Of a stretch of DNA of 64,000 bases, positions 22,501-34,877 are shown one piece after another. Numbering within the stretch: position 1 is the stretch's first letter; each line of letters opens with the position of its first letter. The notes under the pieces were generated by a model. The model did no database searches. It worked only from the letters and a program-made list of their open reading frames with translations, and was not told the origin of the DNA. Position numbers and translations under genes: made by a program. This DNA is from Chrysogorgia sp. JL179-B06 (lineage: Eukaryota; Cnidaria; Anthozoa; Scleralcyonacea; Chrysogorgiidae): NCBI GenBank assembly GCA_035772405.1, contig JAYKKM010000427.1:2681501-2745500 (forward strand). The letters are read 5' to 3'.

Positions 22501-25500
22501 GTTTAAAAAAAACGTTTTTTGGTTTATTTATTAACCACATCCAATATAGTGTAAACATAGTGGCTCAGTCTAACACCTTTGCTGAGGACGGACGGAAAAA
22601 CAGAATAAGCTGATCATGTGATGGTCTAGTGCCGTTACCACACATGTCCATGAGCTGGGAGAATCCAAATCCTGGATCGGACCACTCATGCAGGTCTTAA
22701 AAATAATTGAGGAGAAAGTGCTGCCTTTGCAATAATACCAACACATGGTAAGACTACATATGCATGCGGTGTTTATAAAAGCAGTGATGTCACCTGTCAG
22801 AATGACCAGCACAAATGAATTTGTAACGGACATACAAAAATTTGTACCTGTCACGGTACAACTTAGTGTAACATCTCAAAACTTAGCGTAACGTCTCTAA
22901 ACCTAGCGTAACGTTTTAAACTTTGCGTGACGTCTCATAACTTAGCGCAATGTCTCCAAACATAGCATAATCAGGTCTTCAAACTTAGCGCAATGTCTCT
23001 CATTGAGATTGTACAACACAAAATCTAAAGCAGAGTCCATTCAACACAAAAATGTTTTAAAAAGTTGAGTATCAATCTTCAGACAAGATGAGCATCGGAC
23101 AAAATGACAAACAGAATTAATATTGTAACTGTCAAATCTCTAAAAATGGAAATGTTTTACCGGAGTAACCAGCCGCTAATATCCCGGCTTGCCCCCTCCC
23201 CCCACCACATTTTAAAACTTGCTGTGCTGGCCCTGGTATTGTAAACAAATTTCGTGTCTGTTTTACTTTCAGGAAGTTTTTATAATTTTGACAAGCTTTC
23301 AGGAGCATGAGAAGTGGACTGCAAGTGAAGTAAAGATCAGGTATTTTTATCTAAATACCTTGCATCAAAATATCTTTTAGAGGGGGCTTCTTGATGTGTT
23401 TAAAATTCAGCCCATGATTGTAAGTATTTCACTCAACGTATTTCACTCAGCATGTTATCATATGCAATGATTGAATCACAATGGGGTGCGAAGATTTCGA
23501 TGAATAAAACTATCAGAAATGAAAGAGAAAGGCGGGTGCCCAGGCACCCAATGCACCCCCCTAGGCACCCAATGCACCCCCCTACCACTTCCCTTCATCA
23601 CGGAGTTAAACGTAAACTGTCTCGTATTCAACATGGCTCTATTGGAAAACTTTTTATTGTTGGCATTATCCTGTAGGCCTCCAAATGGATCTCACCTTCT
23701 TTATAACAGGGAAAATATTAAGGTGAGTTTATTTTATATTATTGTAAGTTATTATTGTAAGTACACATGAAACCAATTTTTAAAATCAGATTTGTGTTTT
23801 GAAATATGCATATAGAAAACATAATTGCTAAAGAAATATTTTGACAGTTTTAAAAAAAATTTCTCACAGAGCTTTAATAGGAAATCTATTTCAAAAGTGG
23901 TGCCATTTTGCATCCCTATTGACACCATAGATACAGTTGTGAGGGGTGTTTTGTTTTTTATATTTCTTACAGACTCGAGCATACCACAATGATAAGTATT
24001 ATTGGAAAACAAGAAAGAATAGCAAGTCCTCGAGAGTGGATCATTCCAGCTTGCGGATCAAAGGAATTGAGGTTTACTACATGCAGAGTGCCATAATAGC
24101 CTAACAATAGTTCATTATTTGTATGTCACATGTTTTTTGCCGCCTCATAGTAGCAGTCATCCTGTCTGTACAAGTTATTTCACATTTTGACTCTTTGTAT
24201 CTCAAACCTAGTGTAATGTCTCCAAACTTAGCGCAATGTCTCCAAACTTAGCGCAATGTCTCCAAACTTAGCGCAATGTCTTCAAACTTAGCGTAATGTC
24301 TCCAAACTTAGCGCAATGTCTCCAAACTTAGCGCAATGTCTCCAAACTTAGCGCAATGTCTCCAAACTTAGCGCAATGTCTCCAAACTTAGCGCAATGTC
24401 TCCAAACTTAGCGCAATGTCTCCAAACTTAGCGCAATGTCTCCAAACTTAGCGCAATGTCTCCAAACTTAGCCCAATGTCTCCAAACTTAGCGTAATGTC
24501 TCCAAACTTAGCGCAATGTCTCTAAACTTAGCGTAATGTTTCCAAACTTAGCGCAATGTCTCCAAACTTAGCGCAATGTCTCCAAACTTAGCGTAATGTC
24601 TCCAAACTTAGCGCAATGTCTCCAAACTTAGCGTAATGTCTCCAAACTTAGCGTAATGTCTCCAAACTTAGCGCAATGTCTCCAAACTGTGCGTAACTTC
24701 TCCAAACTTAGCGTAATGTCTCCAAACTTAGCGTAATGTCTCCACACTTAGCGCACTGTCTCCAAACTTAGCGCACTGTCTCCAAACTTAGCGCACTGTC
24801 TCCAAAATTAGCGTAACGTCTCACAACGTAGCGCAATGTCTCACAACTTAGCGCAATGTTTCTAAACTTAGCGTAATGTCTCACAACTTATAGCTTAATG
24901 TCTCACAACTTAGCGCAATGTCTCCAAACTTAGCGCACTGTCTCCAAAATTAGCGCACTGTCTCCAAAATTAGCGTAACGTCTCACAACTTAGCGCAATG
25001 TCTCACAACTTAGCGCAATGTCTCCAAACTTAGCGCAATGTCTCCAAACTTAGCGCACTGTCTCCAAACTTAGCGCACTGTCTCCAAACTTAGCGCAATG
25101 TCTCAACTTAGCGCAATGTCTCCAAACTTGAGATAGGCACTTGAAACTGTTGCTGCCCTTCTATATATCAAACATTCCGTATTCTTTTGCAGTGTATTTA
25201 CTGTTCTTATGTGCACTCAGCTTTGGTACCAACCTTTCATCGCCGCTGCTACTGGCTGTTAGAGGTAGGACTGACATCTTATATTCCACACAAAATTTTA
25301 TCTTCATTCCTTTTACCCCTGCTAAAGTGATTTACTATTCACAGGAAATGACGTCAAAAACATTTTGATTTACAGTCTTACAGATTTTCCCAATATTTCG
25401 TAATTCTTAATATAATGTCTTTGAGCTGTCTCTTTGGGTATGCTGCTCACCAATCTTTCCCTGTTTCCATTTCAGAATCCTGACATTGTTTTGGTTCATT

Positions 25501-28500
25501 ATTTGAACCTTCCTGACAAAAACACTCATGACAATCTTGTCATCTCGTTACTACCGTACAAGGAAATGCACAAACAAGAATTGCTGAACCAACTTCAACC
25601 AATTTGTAAGATAATCTTTATTTTCTTGTGGCTTTATAAAAATGAGTAACATTACATGTGTGGTCAGCAACGATCAAGCCTCCATATTTTCCATATTGAT
25701 ATTTAGTGAGCGACTCTGGAGATAAAGAGGACAATAACCAGAAGGTACTACAATAAAATAGATATTGTACTGTTTATATGGTGTATGGTATGGTATGGTA
25801 TGGTATTGGTATGTATGGTATGTATGGTATGGTATGTATGGTACAGGTGTGGTACAGATGTGGTACAGGTGTAATACTGGTATGGTAATGGTGTGGTAAT
25901 GGTGTGGTACAGGTATGGTATGGTATGGTACAGTTATGGTATGGTACAGTACAGGTATGGTATAGGTATGGTACAGGTATGGTACAGGTGTGGTATGGTA
26001 CAGGTTACAGGTGTGGTATGGTACAGGTATGGTATGGTACAGTACAGGGATGGTACAGTACAGGGATGGTACAGGTGTGGTATGGTACAGGTATGGTACA
26101 TGTGTGGTACAGGTGTGGTACAGGTATGGTACAGGTATGATATGGTATGGTATGATATGGTATGATATGGTATGGTATGGTACATATGATTTATATCAAT
26201 TGCATACTGTACATTGTGATATTGATCCTATGGTAGTAACTTTCCTCATAAAAAACCAGTTGTTGTCCAACATCCAATTTGTTGTATTATTTTATTTTGT
26301 GTTTAGATTGCAAACATCAACATCGATGAACTTATTTCCGAAGTGAAGTGCCACAAAGAACCAAAAGCCAACAGCAATACTGGTAATAACAAAATATTAA
26401 CAACAGAGGAAGTAACCACATCCAAATTACCTGATCCTGTACCATCGAAAGAGATATCCAAGGCTTTTGGAGATACCGACAAGTGCAGTAACTGTAACAG
26501 ACACTTCACCACCAGATGTGAAATTAATTCCCAAGACTCTTCACGACTTCTGAACACGAATGTTGCTGTGACAATCAATAAACCAAGCAGTCCGCAACAT
26601 GATCAAGTCAAACAGTCTACCATCGACAAACAAAACGATACCACCACTTGTGGAAAGCCGATTCCAAAGACTTTCGATTTTAAAGTGAGCTTTACTCCGG
26701 CAGAGGTTTCCTCTGACTTAACTAATGGCATTCATCGACCGACAGGCTCAAGCCTTGAACAACTTACTACGACAACCTGGAAGGGAAATCTTAACGGTAA
26801 CTTAGAATGTTCAGCTGCACCGGCGAGTGATTACCATAACTTAAATACTCTGTCCGAAGCTATGACCACTGATATGAGTCTCAAGTCTGCTAGCTTAATT
26901 CATGAAGAACTGGCAGGAAGACGGGCGAAAGATCGAAATAATGACTTAATGTGCTCTTCTGTGACCGGGCTGACTGAGGCACATACAGCTAGATCAGACA
27001 ATGTTAAGCCATGCAGAACAAATGGCCAACACTTGGTGCTAGACTATGATGGACTAGATTTAATACAAAGTAATTCTTCCGATGATGATATTACGAAAGC
27101 GTTGGACATGAATTTATTTGATGGTGACTTAATGGACTATTTACCTGACTACCTGAGTGATGTGAACGAGTTGACGTCATCTGATGTACGAAAATCATAC
27201 TGCGCTGATGTTGTGGGATCATTTTCTACTTTGAGGGATCCCTCGAATACCCCCGGAGTCCCTAGAGCAACCTCAAGTGGTCCTATGGTTCCTCCATGCT
27301 CATCTAATCTCATGATTTCAAATGCAACCTCAAACTATAACAACAACAATCAAGATGTCCAGCGGTCATTGTTCCAAACGTTGAACGATGATTCTGTCAA
27401 TGGTAACCTTATGCAATCACCGTTAACAGAAATGATATCTACGAATTGTCACATATTTGGTCTCTTGATCCCCATCCCCCTGGAATCAAATTCTCAAGCA
27501 CCCTCCACAGGGGGGAGTCTCACGGTTAACAGTCACCAGTGCTCGTCCTCTTCCCAGGCTGTTTTGGAAACAAAAACCTCCAACGACTTGGCTCCAGTCC
27601 CCAGTCCTTTTCTGTCAGTATCTCAAACATCGAACAGCATTACGTTGCAGGAACATCGTCATGCTGACCATGCACAGTTTTGTGGGACTGGGGACCAACT
27701 GGAGACACCGCCTCTTTTGGATGTGCAGGGTACTGGAGACAAGTTCGTGGACAGGATAACTGAATTCTCCCCAGAGTGGTCATACTGCGAAGGAAAGACA
27801 AAGATCTTGGTTTTAGGCGATTGGTCCCACCGGCATGGCTCATACTCGTGTCTGTTCGACAGGTGTGGAGTGCCTGCAACTTTAATCCAGTCAGGTGTAT
27901 TAAGGTGTTTCTGCCCGCCACATGACATAGCGCTCGTTGTACTTCAAGTGGCCTGGAACGGGTCCATCGTGAGTAACGCGTGCGTGTTCGAATACAGGGC
28001 CCTGGAAAGTGTGGCGAACTCGGTTCAGGATTGGCTGGGTGTTAGTGACGTTGAATTAAAGCAACTTATTGTGGAGAGAATGGAACGACTTGAGGCTACC
28101 TTAGCTATCGGCGCTGGGGACGACATGGGAAGCATTGGGATCTCTGTGGAGGACAGGATCATTCAGATTTGCGAGGTACTATTCAATAAGCCAAGCAATG
28201 GCGGTGACTGGGTGGACAGCAGTTCTAGAGGCCTGAGTCTACTTCATCTGAGTGCCGCACTTGGGCTTACCAAGTTGATACAGTCATTACGCAGACAAAC
28301 CATCGAAAACAAAACAAACATTGATGACGTCATGTTACCTGTGGCGACTTCCGGTGATGACGACATGCTACCTGTGGTTACTTCTGCTGGTGACGTCATT
28401 CTACCTGTGACGGAATGCGCGCCGCTGAATAAGGACAGTTTTGGGTGCACACCGCTGATGTGGGCATGCTGGCGCGGGCATCAGGACTCGGCGCTGGCAC

Positions 28501-31500
28501 TGTTGGCATGGGAACCATCGTCGTATGATGATTGCGACAGTCGTGGGCGTTCAGCAAAAGCAATGGCGGAGGAGATGGGGCACTTGGATCTGGCTCTGAA
28601 AATGGAGGGATTCATCAAGGGGTAATTGAAAATTTTTTACTTCTAACTTCTGGGCTTTATATTGTTTGTCATCAGTTGTTTGTGTCATAATCAATGTGAG
28701 TGGGTTATGCGTCATGCATTAAGCGTGGGCCAATATTGTTCTTCATCGGTTGTTTGTGTCATAATCAGTGTGAGTGGGTGTTGCGTCATGCATTAAGCGT
28801 GGGCCAATGTTGTCCGTCATCGGTTGTTTGTGTCATAATCAATGTGAGTTGGGTGTTGCGTCATGCGTTAAGCGTGGACCAATATTGTTCATCATCGGTT
28901 GTTTGTGTCATGATCAATGTGAGTGGGTGTTGTGTCATGCGTTAAGCGTTGGCCAATATTGTTCTTCATCGGTTGTTGACATCTTTCTTTGTTACAGGCT
29001 ATCTATGTCGGATGGCTCATTGTCCCTTCCTACTCCTCCTTATCCCCCTGTGCCCTTCGTCAACCAAGTGGCAGCATCTCCATTGTCGGAGCGTTCTTTA
29101 ACATGGGAAAGGGTGAATGAAGGAAGTCCAGAGAATTACATGGATGTTGAGATGGCCAGTGTAACTAATGAAGGTAAAACCCCTGTGCTGTCTCGATGTC
29201 AGTTAACAATTATTGAACAAGGCCGGGGTTCTGCTTATCTGCCGAAGATAAGAAAGTTTTAAGTTCTCAAAAGAACTGGATATAATATGAAAAGGAGAAA
29301 TAAGAGAACTTCAATGTGTTGAAATACTTAAGAGTACTTACGTATCTTAATGGACGACGTTTCGGACGATATGTCGTTCTTCAGGTCAGATGTGTCTTCT
29401 CGTAGTTAGTAGAAGGGATGGTTTGGAAGGTCCACAAAAGTCATTGATGAAGCAGTCATCCAATAACAACATTCGGATTTAATTAGTGTAGTCCTTTCAT
29501 CATCACGTGTTGTGAGTCCTTCGCCGTCACGTGTCCATAGAATTTCCTTACTCCAAGCCCTGAATAACAAACACTTTCTCCAATACAATAACATGACCAT
29601 TGCGTCATCTTGAAAGACAGTGGAGCTTCCAAACCATCCCCCACTACTAACTATCGTCTTCTTCAGGTCCGATGTGTCTTTCGGTCAGATACCTGTGTCT
29701 TTCATGTCTTTCTTCAGGTCAACTCTGACCTGAAAAAGAAAACGTCGTCCATTTAAGTATTTTTCAACACATTGAAATTCTCCTATTTCTCCTTTTCATA
29801 TTATATCCAATCCTTATAGCCTCTTTCATAATGGCGGCCAATTTAATATTCCTTTATGTGCATCTAGATTAGTCTTTATGGTCTCGTTTGTGTGTCAGCA
29901 ATTCAAAAGAATCTTTGCTTCCTAACGAGGTTGTAAAGGCTAATATTTAAAAAGTCATTACGAAAGAGGTCTATCTGCCGAAGGCAGAGGCGGATAACAC
30001 AACCCGAAGATAATAAATTATCAAGATAATTGTTATGTGAAAACCGAGACCAATAATTGTTTTATTATCTATTGTGTGTTTAATGAGCAATCTAAATGAT
30101 ATAACTTGTAAATATGTTTTATTCAGACCGTCCTAATACTCTTGGTAAAGTGTTGGTCGAAATTCGTACCCTAATACAAGAAGCCGAGCAACGCGCAAGG
30201 TCAGCTCAATCTCCTGTCCAGTCCCCAGAAGACACCACTCCATTTTCCGTTGCCTTCGGTGGATTCACCGAGGACAAAGATCCAAATGATCAGCGGTATG
30301 CCGAGTCTAGAGTCGTTCCCAGGACTTCCCACTATGACACACTTTCAGTGGATTCCAGTTCTCCGATCCATACACCTTGTTCGCTCTCCCCAGGTTCTCC
30401 AAGCCTTCACAGCTCGCCCCAGTCCACTGGCACGGATACCTCGGAATTTGAAGAGTTTCTAAGCAAACCGCGAAAGTTTCTCGAAAGAGATTTCTCGGAA
30501 TTAACATTAACAGGTACAGTGACGTAATTCTGGTTCAACGCCATCATTCTTGTTCAATGACGTCATTATTGTTCAACGACGTCATTCTTGTTCCATGACG
30601 TCAATCTTGTTCAGTGACGTCATTCTTGTTCAATGACGTCATTCTTATTCCTATTTATAAAATAATGTTCACTTTGTATCACTGGTTTCTAAATAAAAAC
30701 TGAATCGAGAAACTATTGTTCAGAAAATGAAACCAGATGTTTATTAAAAAGTTGGTTTTTCGTAAATCTTTTCAGATAGTGAACAACAGGAACTTTTACA
30801 TGCCGCTAAAGTAATCCAGAATGCTTACAGACAATTTAAGGTAAAAATATAAAGCATTTCGATCTACCTCAAGTCATCTCGTGGCCTTGTGCGTATAGCT
30901 TCCTGTCTTTAAATCTTTTTAGATTCGCAAGAAACAGCATATTGACGAATTAAAAGCATCAATACTTATCCAAAGTTATTATCGTCGTTATAAACAGGTG
31001 GGTCTTCCGTTTGCAGTGTCAGTAATCCGCCTGTTAAACGCAGTAATAGGGAAAGTCATTTTTTAGTGGCTTTTTACATGAGTCCGGATTCAGTTTCATT
31101 CCGGATTGAACGTGAATTCAAACCGCGCTTACATAGGATCGAAAATCGCGCGAAATCTGAAATTACAAGATGGCGATCAATATAAACATGATAGCGGGTT
31201 AGGTATTTTTCTCTGGGTGATTTCTGCGCTTGTACATTTCAACATGTGCCTTAAACTGATAATTTGGCGAATAATAAACATAAAGAAAAGGGGAAAAGCA
31301 TTACTAGCAATGATAATCGATGCGGTCGCAAGTAAACAATCATTTAATTCACCTTTAATTTATAACGCAATGCAATGTAATGCTATGTAATGCTATGAAA
31401 TGTAATGCAATGTAACGTAATGCTATGTAATGTGATGCAATGTAATGTAATGTAACGTAATGTAATGTAATGTAATGACTTAATGTAATGTAATGCAATG

Positions 31501-32918
31501 CATTATGCAATGCAATGTAATGCAATGCTATGCTATGCTATGTAATGCAATGCAATGCAATGCAATGCTATGCTATGTAATGCAATGCAATACTATGCTA
31601 TGTAATACAATGTAACGTAATGTAATGTAATGTAATGACTCAATGTAATATAATGTAATGTGAAGTACTACAGGACCCCACTGAAAAACATTCCGGTGAC
31701 GTGGGTATCCTGATTAAATATTATTATTATTATAACGTCGTCGACAAAGAGCTATTTATATTGAACAATATGACGTCGGCGCAATTCCTGTCTCTAGCTG
31801 CAAATTGTCGTCTATAAATGTTAAAAGCACGCATGTGTTGTTCGTTTCAGTCTTCTAGGTCGTATTTTTCATTCCGGAATGAAATCTCGCACCGCCTTTA
31901 CATGACACCGGAATGAAATTTCAATGAAACTCAATCCGGAATGAAACTCAATCCGCAATGAGAACCGGAATGAACTCAATCCGGATTGAGCTACATCTCA
32001 TTCCTGATTCATGTAAACACCTAAAGGGATTTTAACAGAACCGGTATGAGTTCAATCAGGAATAAAACTCAATCTGGATTCATGTAACAGACCTTAAAGT
32101 GCCTATGACACGAAAATTAAGTTTGCCTTATTTGAAAGAACACTTAAAATGACAGAGGGACATCTTTTGTAGTTTTTCGTTTCCTTGCTTCGTTCTTGAG
32201 ATATTTCAGTTTGCATTATATGCAAATGACAATGGCGTGACGTACACGTGCATAATGAATTATCGGAGAAGGCTATATATCTTTGCTATTATCACACAAA
32301 ATCACTTGAAATTGTACAAGTTCCATGTTTCTGGAAATACTCACGCACATGCCTCATTCAAATTAAATTTTGTGTGATAATAACAAAGATATATAACCTT
32401 CTCCGATAAGTCATTATGCATGTGTACGTCACACCCTTGAAACGAAACACCTCAACAGATGTCCAAACAAACGAAAAACCTCAACAGATGTCCCTCTGTT
32501 ATTTGAAGTCTTCTTTCAAATAAGGCAAACTTAATGTTCGTGTCATAGGCACTTTAAGAGGCTGAGTAGCTGAGTCGTTTAAAATTTAAATTACAGAGAA
32601 CCAATCCTATTGGTCGGATTAGTATAATACAAACCGAAAACCTCTCTCGGCTACCGACCCAATAATCCATGCCTCTGCACTTTGTATTTTTGACAGTTTG
32701 CGTCGTATAAAAAGATAACGAAAGCTGCAGTTTTAATCCAGAACAGTTATCGTGCACACAGAGAACATGAACAGTTCAAGAAAAGTCGACAGGCTGCCGC
32801 CATTATCCAGAATTACTTTCGACACTATCGAAAACGGAAGCAAAAGCATGCCGAGGAGGATCCTGCAGTGGGAAAAAGACTGGGAGCTAAATATCGTAAA
32901 CCTTCTCATGGTAAATAG
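19568..32918 (+). CDS. CAMTA: Calmodulin-binding transcription activator (CAMTA), 13 coding exons
   Basis: CAMTAs are nuclear, calcium/calmodulin-responsive transcription factors. Exons: 19568-19705, 23273-23340, 23677-23722, 23973-24071, 25193-25264, 25476-25605, 25707-25744, 26307-28621, 28998-29173, 30127-30513, 30776-30840, 30923-30997, 32697-32918. They join in frame to 1276 residues. The CG-1 DNA-binding domain spans residues about 35-190 (FRYRWNSNE, RPPNGSHLLYNR, PTFHRRCYWLL, NPDIVLVHYLN). A TIG/IPT domain follows a long disordered acidic region at about 682-765 (ITEFSPEWSYCEGKTKI). Ankyrin repeats lie at about 839-963 (LSLLHLSAALGL, GCTPLMWACWRGHQ). IQ motifs lie at about 1166-1255 (AAKVIQNAYRQF, ASILIQSYYRRY, AAVLIQNSYRAH, AAIIQNYFRHY). 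The ATG at 19568 is chosen because upstream codons in frame reach a stop without another ATG; a further 5' exon cannot be excluded. Exon 4 uses a weak GTTTAC donor. The C-terminus is shorter than in vertebrates. Confidence 0.9.
20832..20883 (-). pseudogene. Truncated tRNA-Ala(AGC)-like 5' half
   Basis: The minus strand reads GGCTTCCGTAGCTCAGTGG, then an AGC anticodon loop, closely matching 4441-4513. It loses tRNA likeness after the anticodon stem, so it is a truncated tRNA-derived repeat. Confidence 0.5.
21085..21284. repeat. 200-base foldback in CAMTA intron 1
   Basis: The arms begin AGACAAGCTTGAGTTACTTC and end with the complement. The loop contains two near-identical CTCATCAGAC direct repeats. 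Confidence 0.65.
21534..21660. repeat. Near-perfect long hairpin
   Basis: The inner arms 21578-21607 and 21609-21638 are exact complements around one base (for example CCTTTGGGCTTCACACT and its complement). The outer flanks continue the symmetry with changes. The left arm is partly duplicated in direct orientation at 21557. Confidence 0.75.
21690..21860. repeat. Foldback with ACCACGTTCTGATGTCGTCTG arms
   Basis: The left arm contains ACAGACGACATCAGAACGTG and the right arm its complement, bounded on both sides by AAATAGATTCCATTTT and complement. It is probably the outer part of the hairpin element at 21534-21660. Confidence 0.6.
22610..22745 (+). mobile_element. SINE copy 2, truncated
   Basis: It shares ACCACACATGTC, AATCCTGG and AATTGAGGAGAAAGTGCTGCC with the copies at 4955 and 53632. 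The 3' body and tail are missing. Confidence 0.55.
22858..23002 (+). repeat. Diverged outpost of the 20-base CAMTA satellite
   Basis: Seven loose units of AACTTAGCGTAACGTCTC type, more diverged than the main array at 24200-25131. It sits upstream of CAMTA exon 2. Confidence 0.75.
24200..25131 (+). repeat. 20-base satellite array inside CAMTA intron 4
   Basis: About 46 head-to-tail units of TCCAAACTTAGCGCAATGTC. Variants alternate GCGCAATG, GCGTAATG and GCGCACTG, and 22-base irregular units occur near 24880. The array fills about 83 percent of the intron (24072-25192) that splits the CG-1 domain and ends about 62 bases before exon 5. Confidence 0.93.
25783..26185 (+). repeat. GGTATGGTACAG microsatellite in CAMTA intron 7
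   Basis: About 400 bases of TATGGTACAGGTG-type units just upstream of the large CAMTA exon. The Tyr/Trp/Met-rich open frames here are repeat artefacts. Confidence 0.9.
28640..28980 (+). repeat. Four tandem units of about 75 bases in CAMTA intron 8
   Basis: Each unit holds TGTGTCATAATCAATGTGAG, GCGTCATGC and GCGTGGGCCAATATTGTTC. The array begins about 20 bases after the exon 8 donor and ends about 20 bases before exon 9, so it makes up nearly the whole 376-base intron. Each unit has a CCAAT word. Confidence 0.85.
29262..29815. mobile_element. Foldback element with GACGTTTCGGACGAT ends region
   Basis: The left segment has GGATATAATATGAAAAGGAG and TTCAATGTGTTGAAA. The right segment (29740-29815) carries the complements. 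The inner part includes GTCCGAAACGTC-type words. A related left fragment lies at 12388-12515. Confidence 0.6.
29818..29976. mobile_element. CCTCTTTCATAATGGC foldback family, copy 1
   Basis: The left end TAGCCTCTTTCATAATGG and the right end TTACGAAAGAGGTCTA are complementary. Related copies are at 46253-46436 and 60908-61050. Confidence 0.6.
30519..30655 (+). repeat. Minisatellite of TGACGTCA-containing units in CAMTA intron 10
   Basis: About six or seven units of 18-19 bases (CAATGACGTCATTCTTGTT) begin a few bases after the exon 10 donor at 30514. Most units hold TGACGTCA or a one-base variant, the palindromic CRE recognised by CREB/ATF factors. Binding is inference. Confidence 0.8.
31365..31665 (+). 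repeat. TAATG pentamer satellite in CAMTA intron 12
   Basis: About 300 bases of TGTAA/TGCAA/TGCTA pentamers. Confidence 0.9.
32094..32557. mobile_element. TTAA-flanked palindromic MITE, AGTGCCTATGACACG family
   Basis: The ends are TTAAAGTGCCTATGACACG and its complement. The arms carry TTAAGTTTGCC and ATATATCTTTG words in mirror order. It is located in CAMTA intron 12. Confidence 0.75.
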
Positions 32919-33027
32919 GTAAGGAGTTCGTTTGCGATTCACAAAACAGGCGAAGAACGTTCACAACACTAGTCGGCTCGATGTCTTGACGAAAAGCCTT
33001 CGCGTGATACGTTAGATGTCAATCCTA

Positions 33028-33498
33028 TTAAAGTGCCCATAACCTCAAAATGTTTTATTGTCTTGTTTGGAAGAACTTTCAAAATGATAAAGTAACTTCT
33101 TTTGAAGATTTTCGTTTCTTTGCTTTCTTTTTGAGATATATCAGTTTGTTTGATATGCAAATGTATGGAATTTCGTCACACATGCACTTATTGGAGAAAT
33201 GTGTACATCTCTTTCATTCTCGAACGAAATCCTTTAAAATCAAGAAGTTTGGTGTTGTGGGAGATACGACGCACACACGTGTTATTCACACTTTAGTGTT
33301 TTTATTTCATGAACGCAAAGATATATAACATTCTCTGATAACTCATTATGCATGTGTGACGAAATTCCAGATATTTGCATATCAAACAAACTGATATATC
33401 TTAAAAAAATGTGAAAATCTTCAAAAGAAGTTACTTTATCATTTTAGAAGTTCTCCCAAATAAGACAATAAAAAATTTTGAGGTTAGGGGCACTTTAA
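33028..33498. mobile_element. TTAA-flanked palindromic MITE, AGTGCCC family
   Basis: A clean copy with TTAAAGTGCCCATAACCTC and its complement at the ends. It is nearly identical to 10345-10826, and begins about 110 bases after the CAMTA stop. Confidence 0.75.
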
Positions 33499-33752
33499 CA
33501 ATTCAATTAAGAGTTCTACACTTTTGTACAACATTTTTAATTGGAAAATAGCATTGCCTGCACCGAGTACTGTGATCTTACAGTGTAAACTATAACAACA
33601 TGGGAATGGCTAAAATCGATGACTCAAACTGACCTTTTATGTTTTGTCTGATCTTTAATCTTTGTCAGGTTAGGGTTAGCTACGGTTAAGGTTAGGATTA
33701 TAGGGGTCGAAATTTACGCTTTTCTGCTGCTAGTAAAATGTTTAAACTGCCT

Positions 33753-34037
33753 ATCTCACGTTTGGGGATTTTACATATTCGTAATATTTGGGTCTTCCTG
33801 AGCAAAATCATAATATATCTTGTCAGCCGAAAATTTCATCTTCATGGACTTTTTTTGCTGTTAAAGTTTTCGGATGTGATGTCACAAGAGGCATTTTTGT
33901 GGTAAGTAACAAAAGAAAATTACATTCGGTAACTTTAACAGCGAAAAACTCCATGAAGATGAAATTTTCGGCTGACAATATCTATTATGATTTTGCTCAG
34001 GAAGACCCCAATATTGCAGATATGTAAAATCCCTAAA
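33753..34037. mobile_element. Complete copy of the GTCTTCCTGAGCAAAATCAT palindromic element
   Basis: The halves mirror each other around 33900, with AAATTTCATCTTCATGGA, TGATGTCACAAGAGG and complements. Partial copies are at 34355-34495 and 44338-44575, and a split copy at 5495-6262. Confidence 0.7.
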
Positions 34038-34877
34038 ACTTTAATCTTTGTTAGGTTAGCTACGGTTAGATTTTAAAGGTTAGGATCAAGGTTTGGATTC
34101 GGATTAGACTTGTTCTTGAAAATGGGTCCGTTTGAGTTATCGCTTTTAGCGTTGTCCTAACAAAATAGACACACTACATTACTGTATATAATGTGCTATA
34201 TTTATTTATTGTAACGATTATTTAAATGATAAAAATAAATACTCAAAGTATATTGAAAGCCGAACGAAGAAAATATGTGATGTGCTACAAATATCAATAT
34301 TATAAGGAGCGTGTTAATATATATACTAAGAAACCAATAAAACATAATATATATTCCTAATATTTGGGTCTTCCTGGGCAAATTTCATCTTCATGGACTT
34401 TTTGGCTGTTAAAGTTATCGGATGTGATGTCACAAGAGGCATTTTTGTGGCAAGTAACAAAAGAAAACTGGTTTGTATATCCAGAGATATTCAAGTTTTT
34501 AAAAGTTGCAAATGAGATACCTGATAACGTTATCTACTCACTCAAATTCTAAAAATGAGGAATATCTTTGGAGATAGCGGCTAGATTGTGCTGAAACGTT
34601 CCAGATGTATGCTACAAAGAATGGTACAAAGCACTGTGTATAGTTAATGCTTTATACATTTTTCATTTTAGGGATTTCCTTTGTTTAAATTAAGGAGTAG
34701 ATGATGTTATAAGTTCATTTGCATCTTTCAAAAACTTGAATATCTCTGGAACAACATAAGATATTGACTAAACAAGAACGCTTCCTCATTTTTTGGGTGG
34801 ATAGACGAATTTCTGTCGTTTTATTTCTCAACCAAACACTGTATTTAAAGGGTTAAATACAGTGTTTGATTGAGAAA

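Noticed and set aside
24072..24105. Continuation of the CAMTA exon 4 frame past 24071 (EVYYMQSAII)
   Set aside because: It reaches a stop soon after. Splicing at GAG/GTTTAC to the exon at 25193 restores the conserved CG-1 sequence, so the continuation is intronic.
30250..30507. Overlapping small frames inside CAMTA exon 10
   Set aside because: They are shadows of the coding frame, which continues exactly into the IQ exons.
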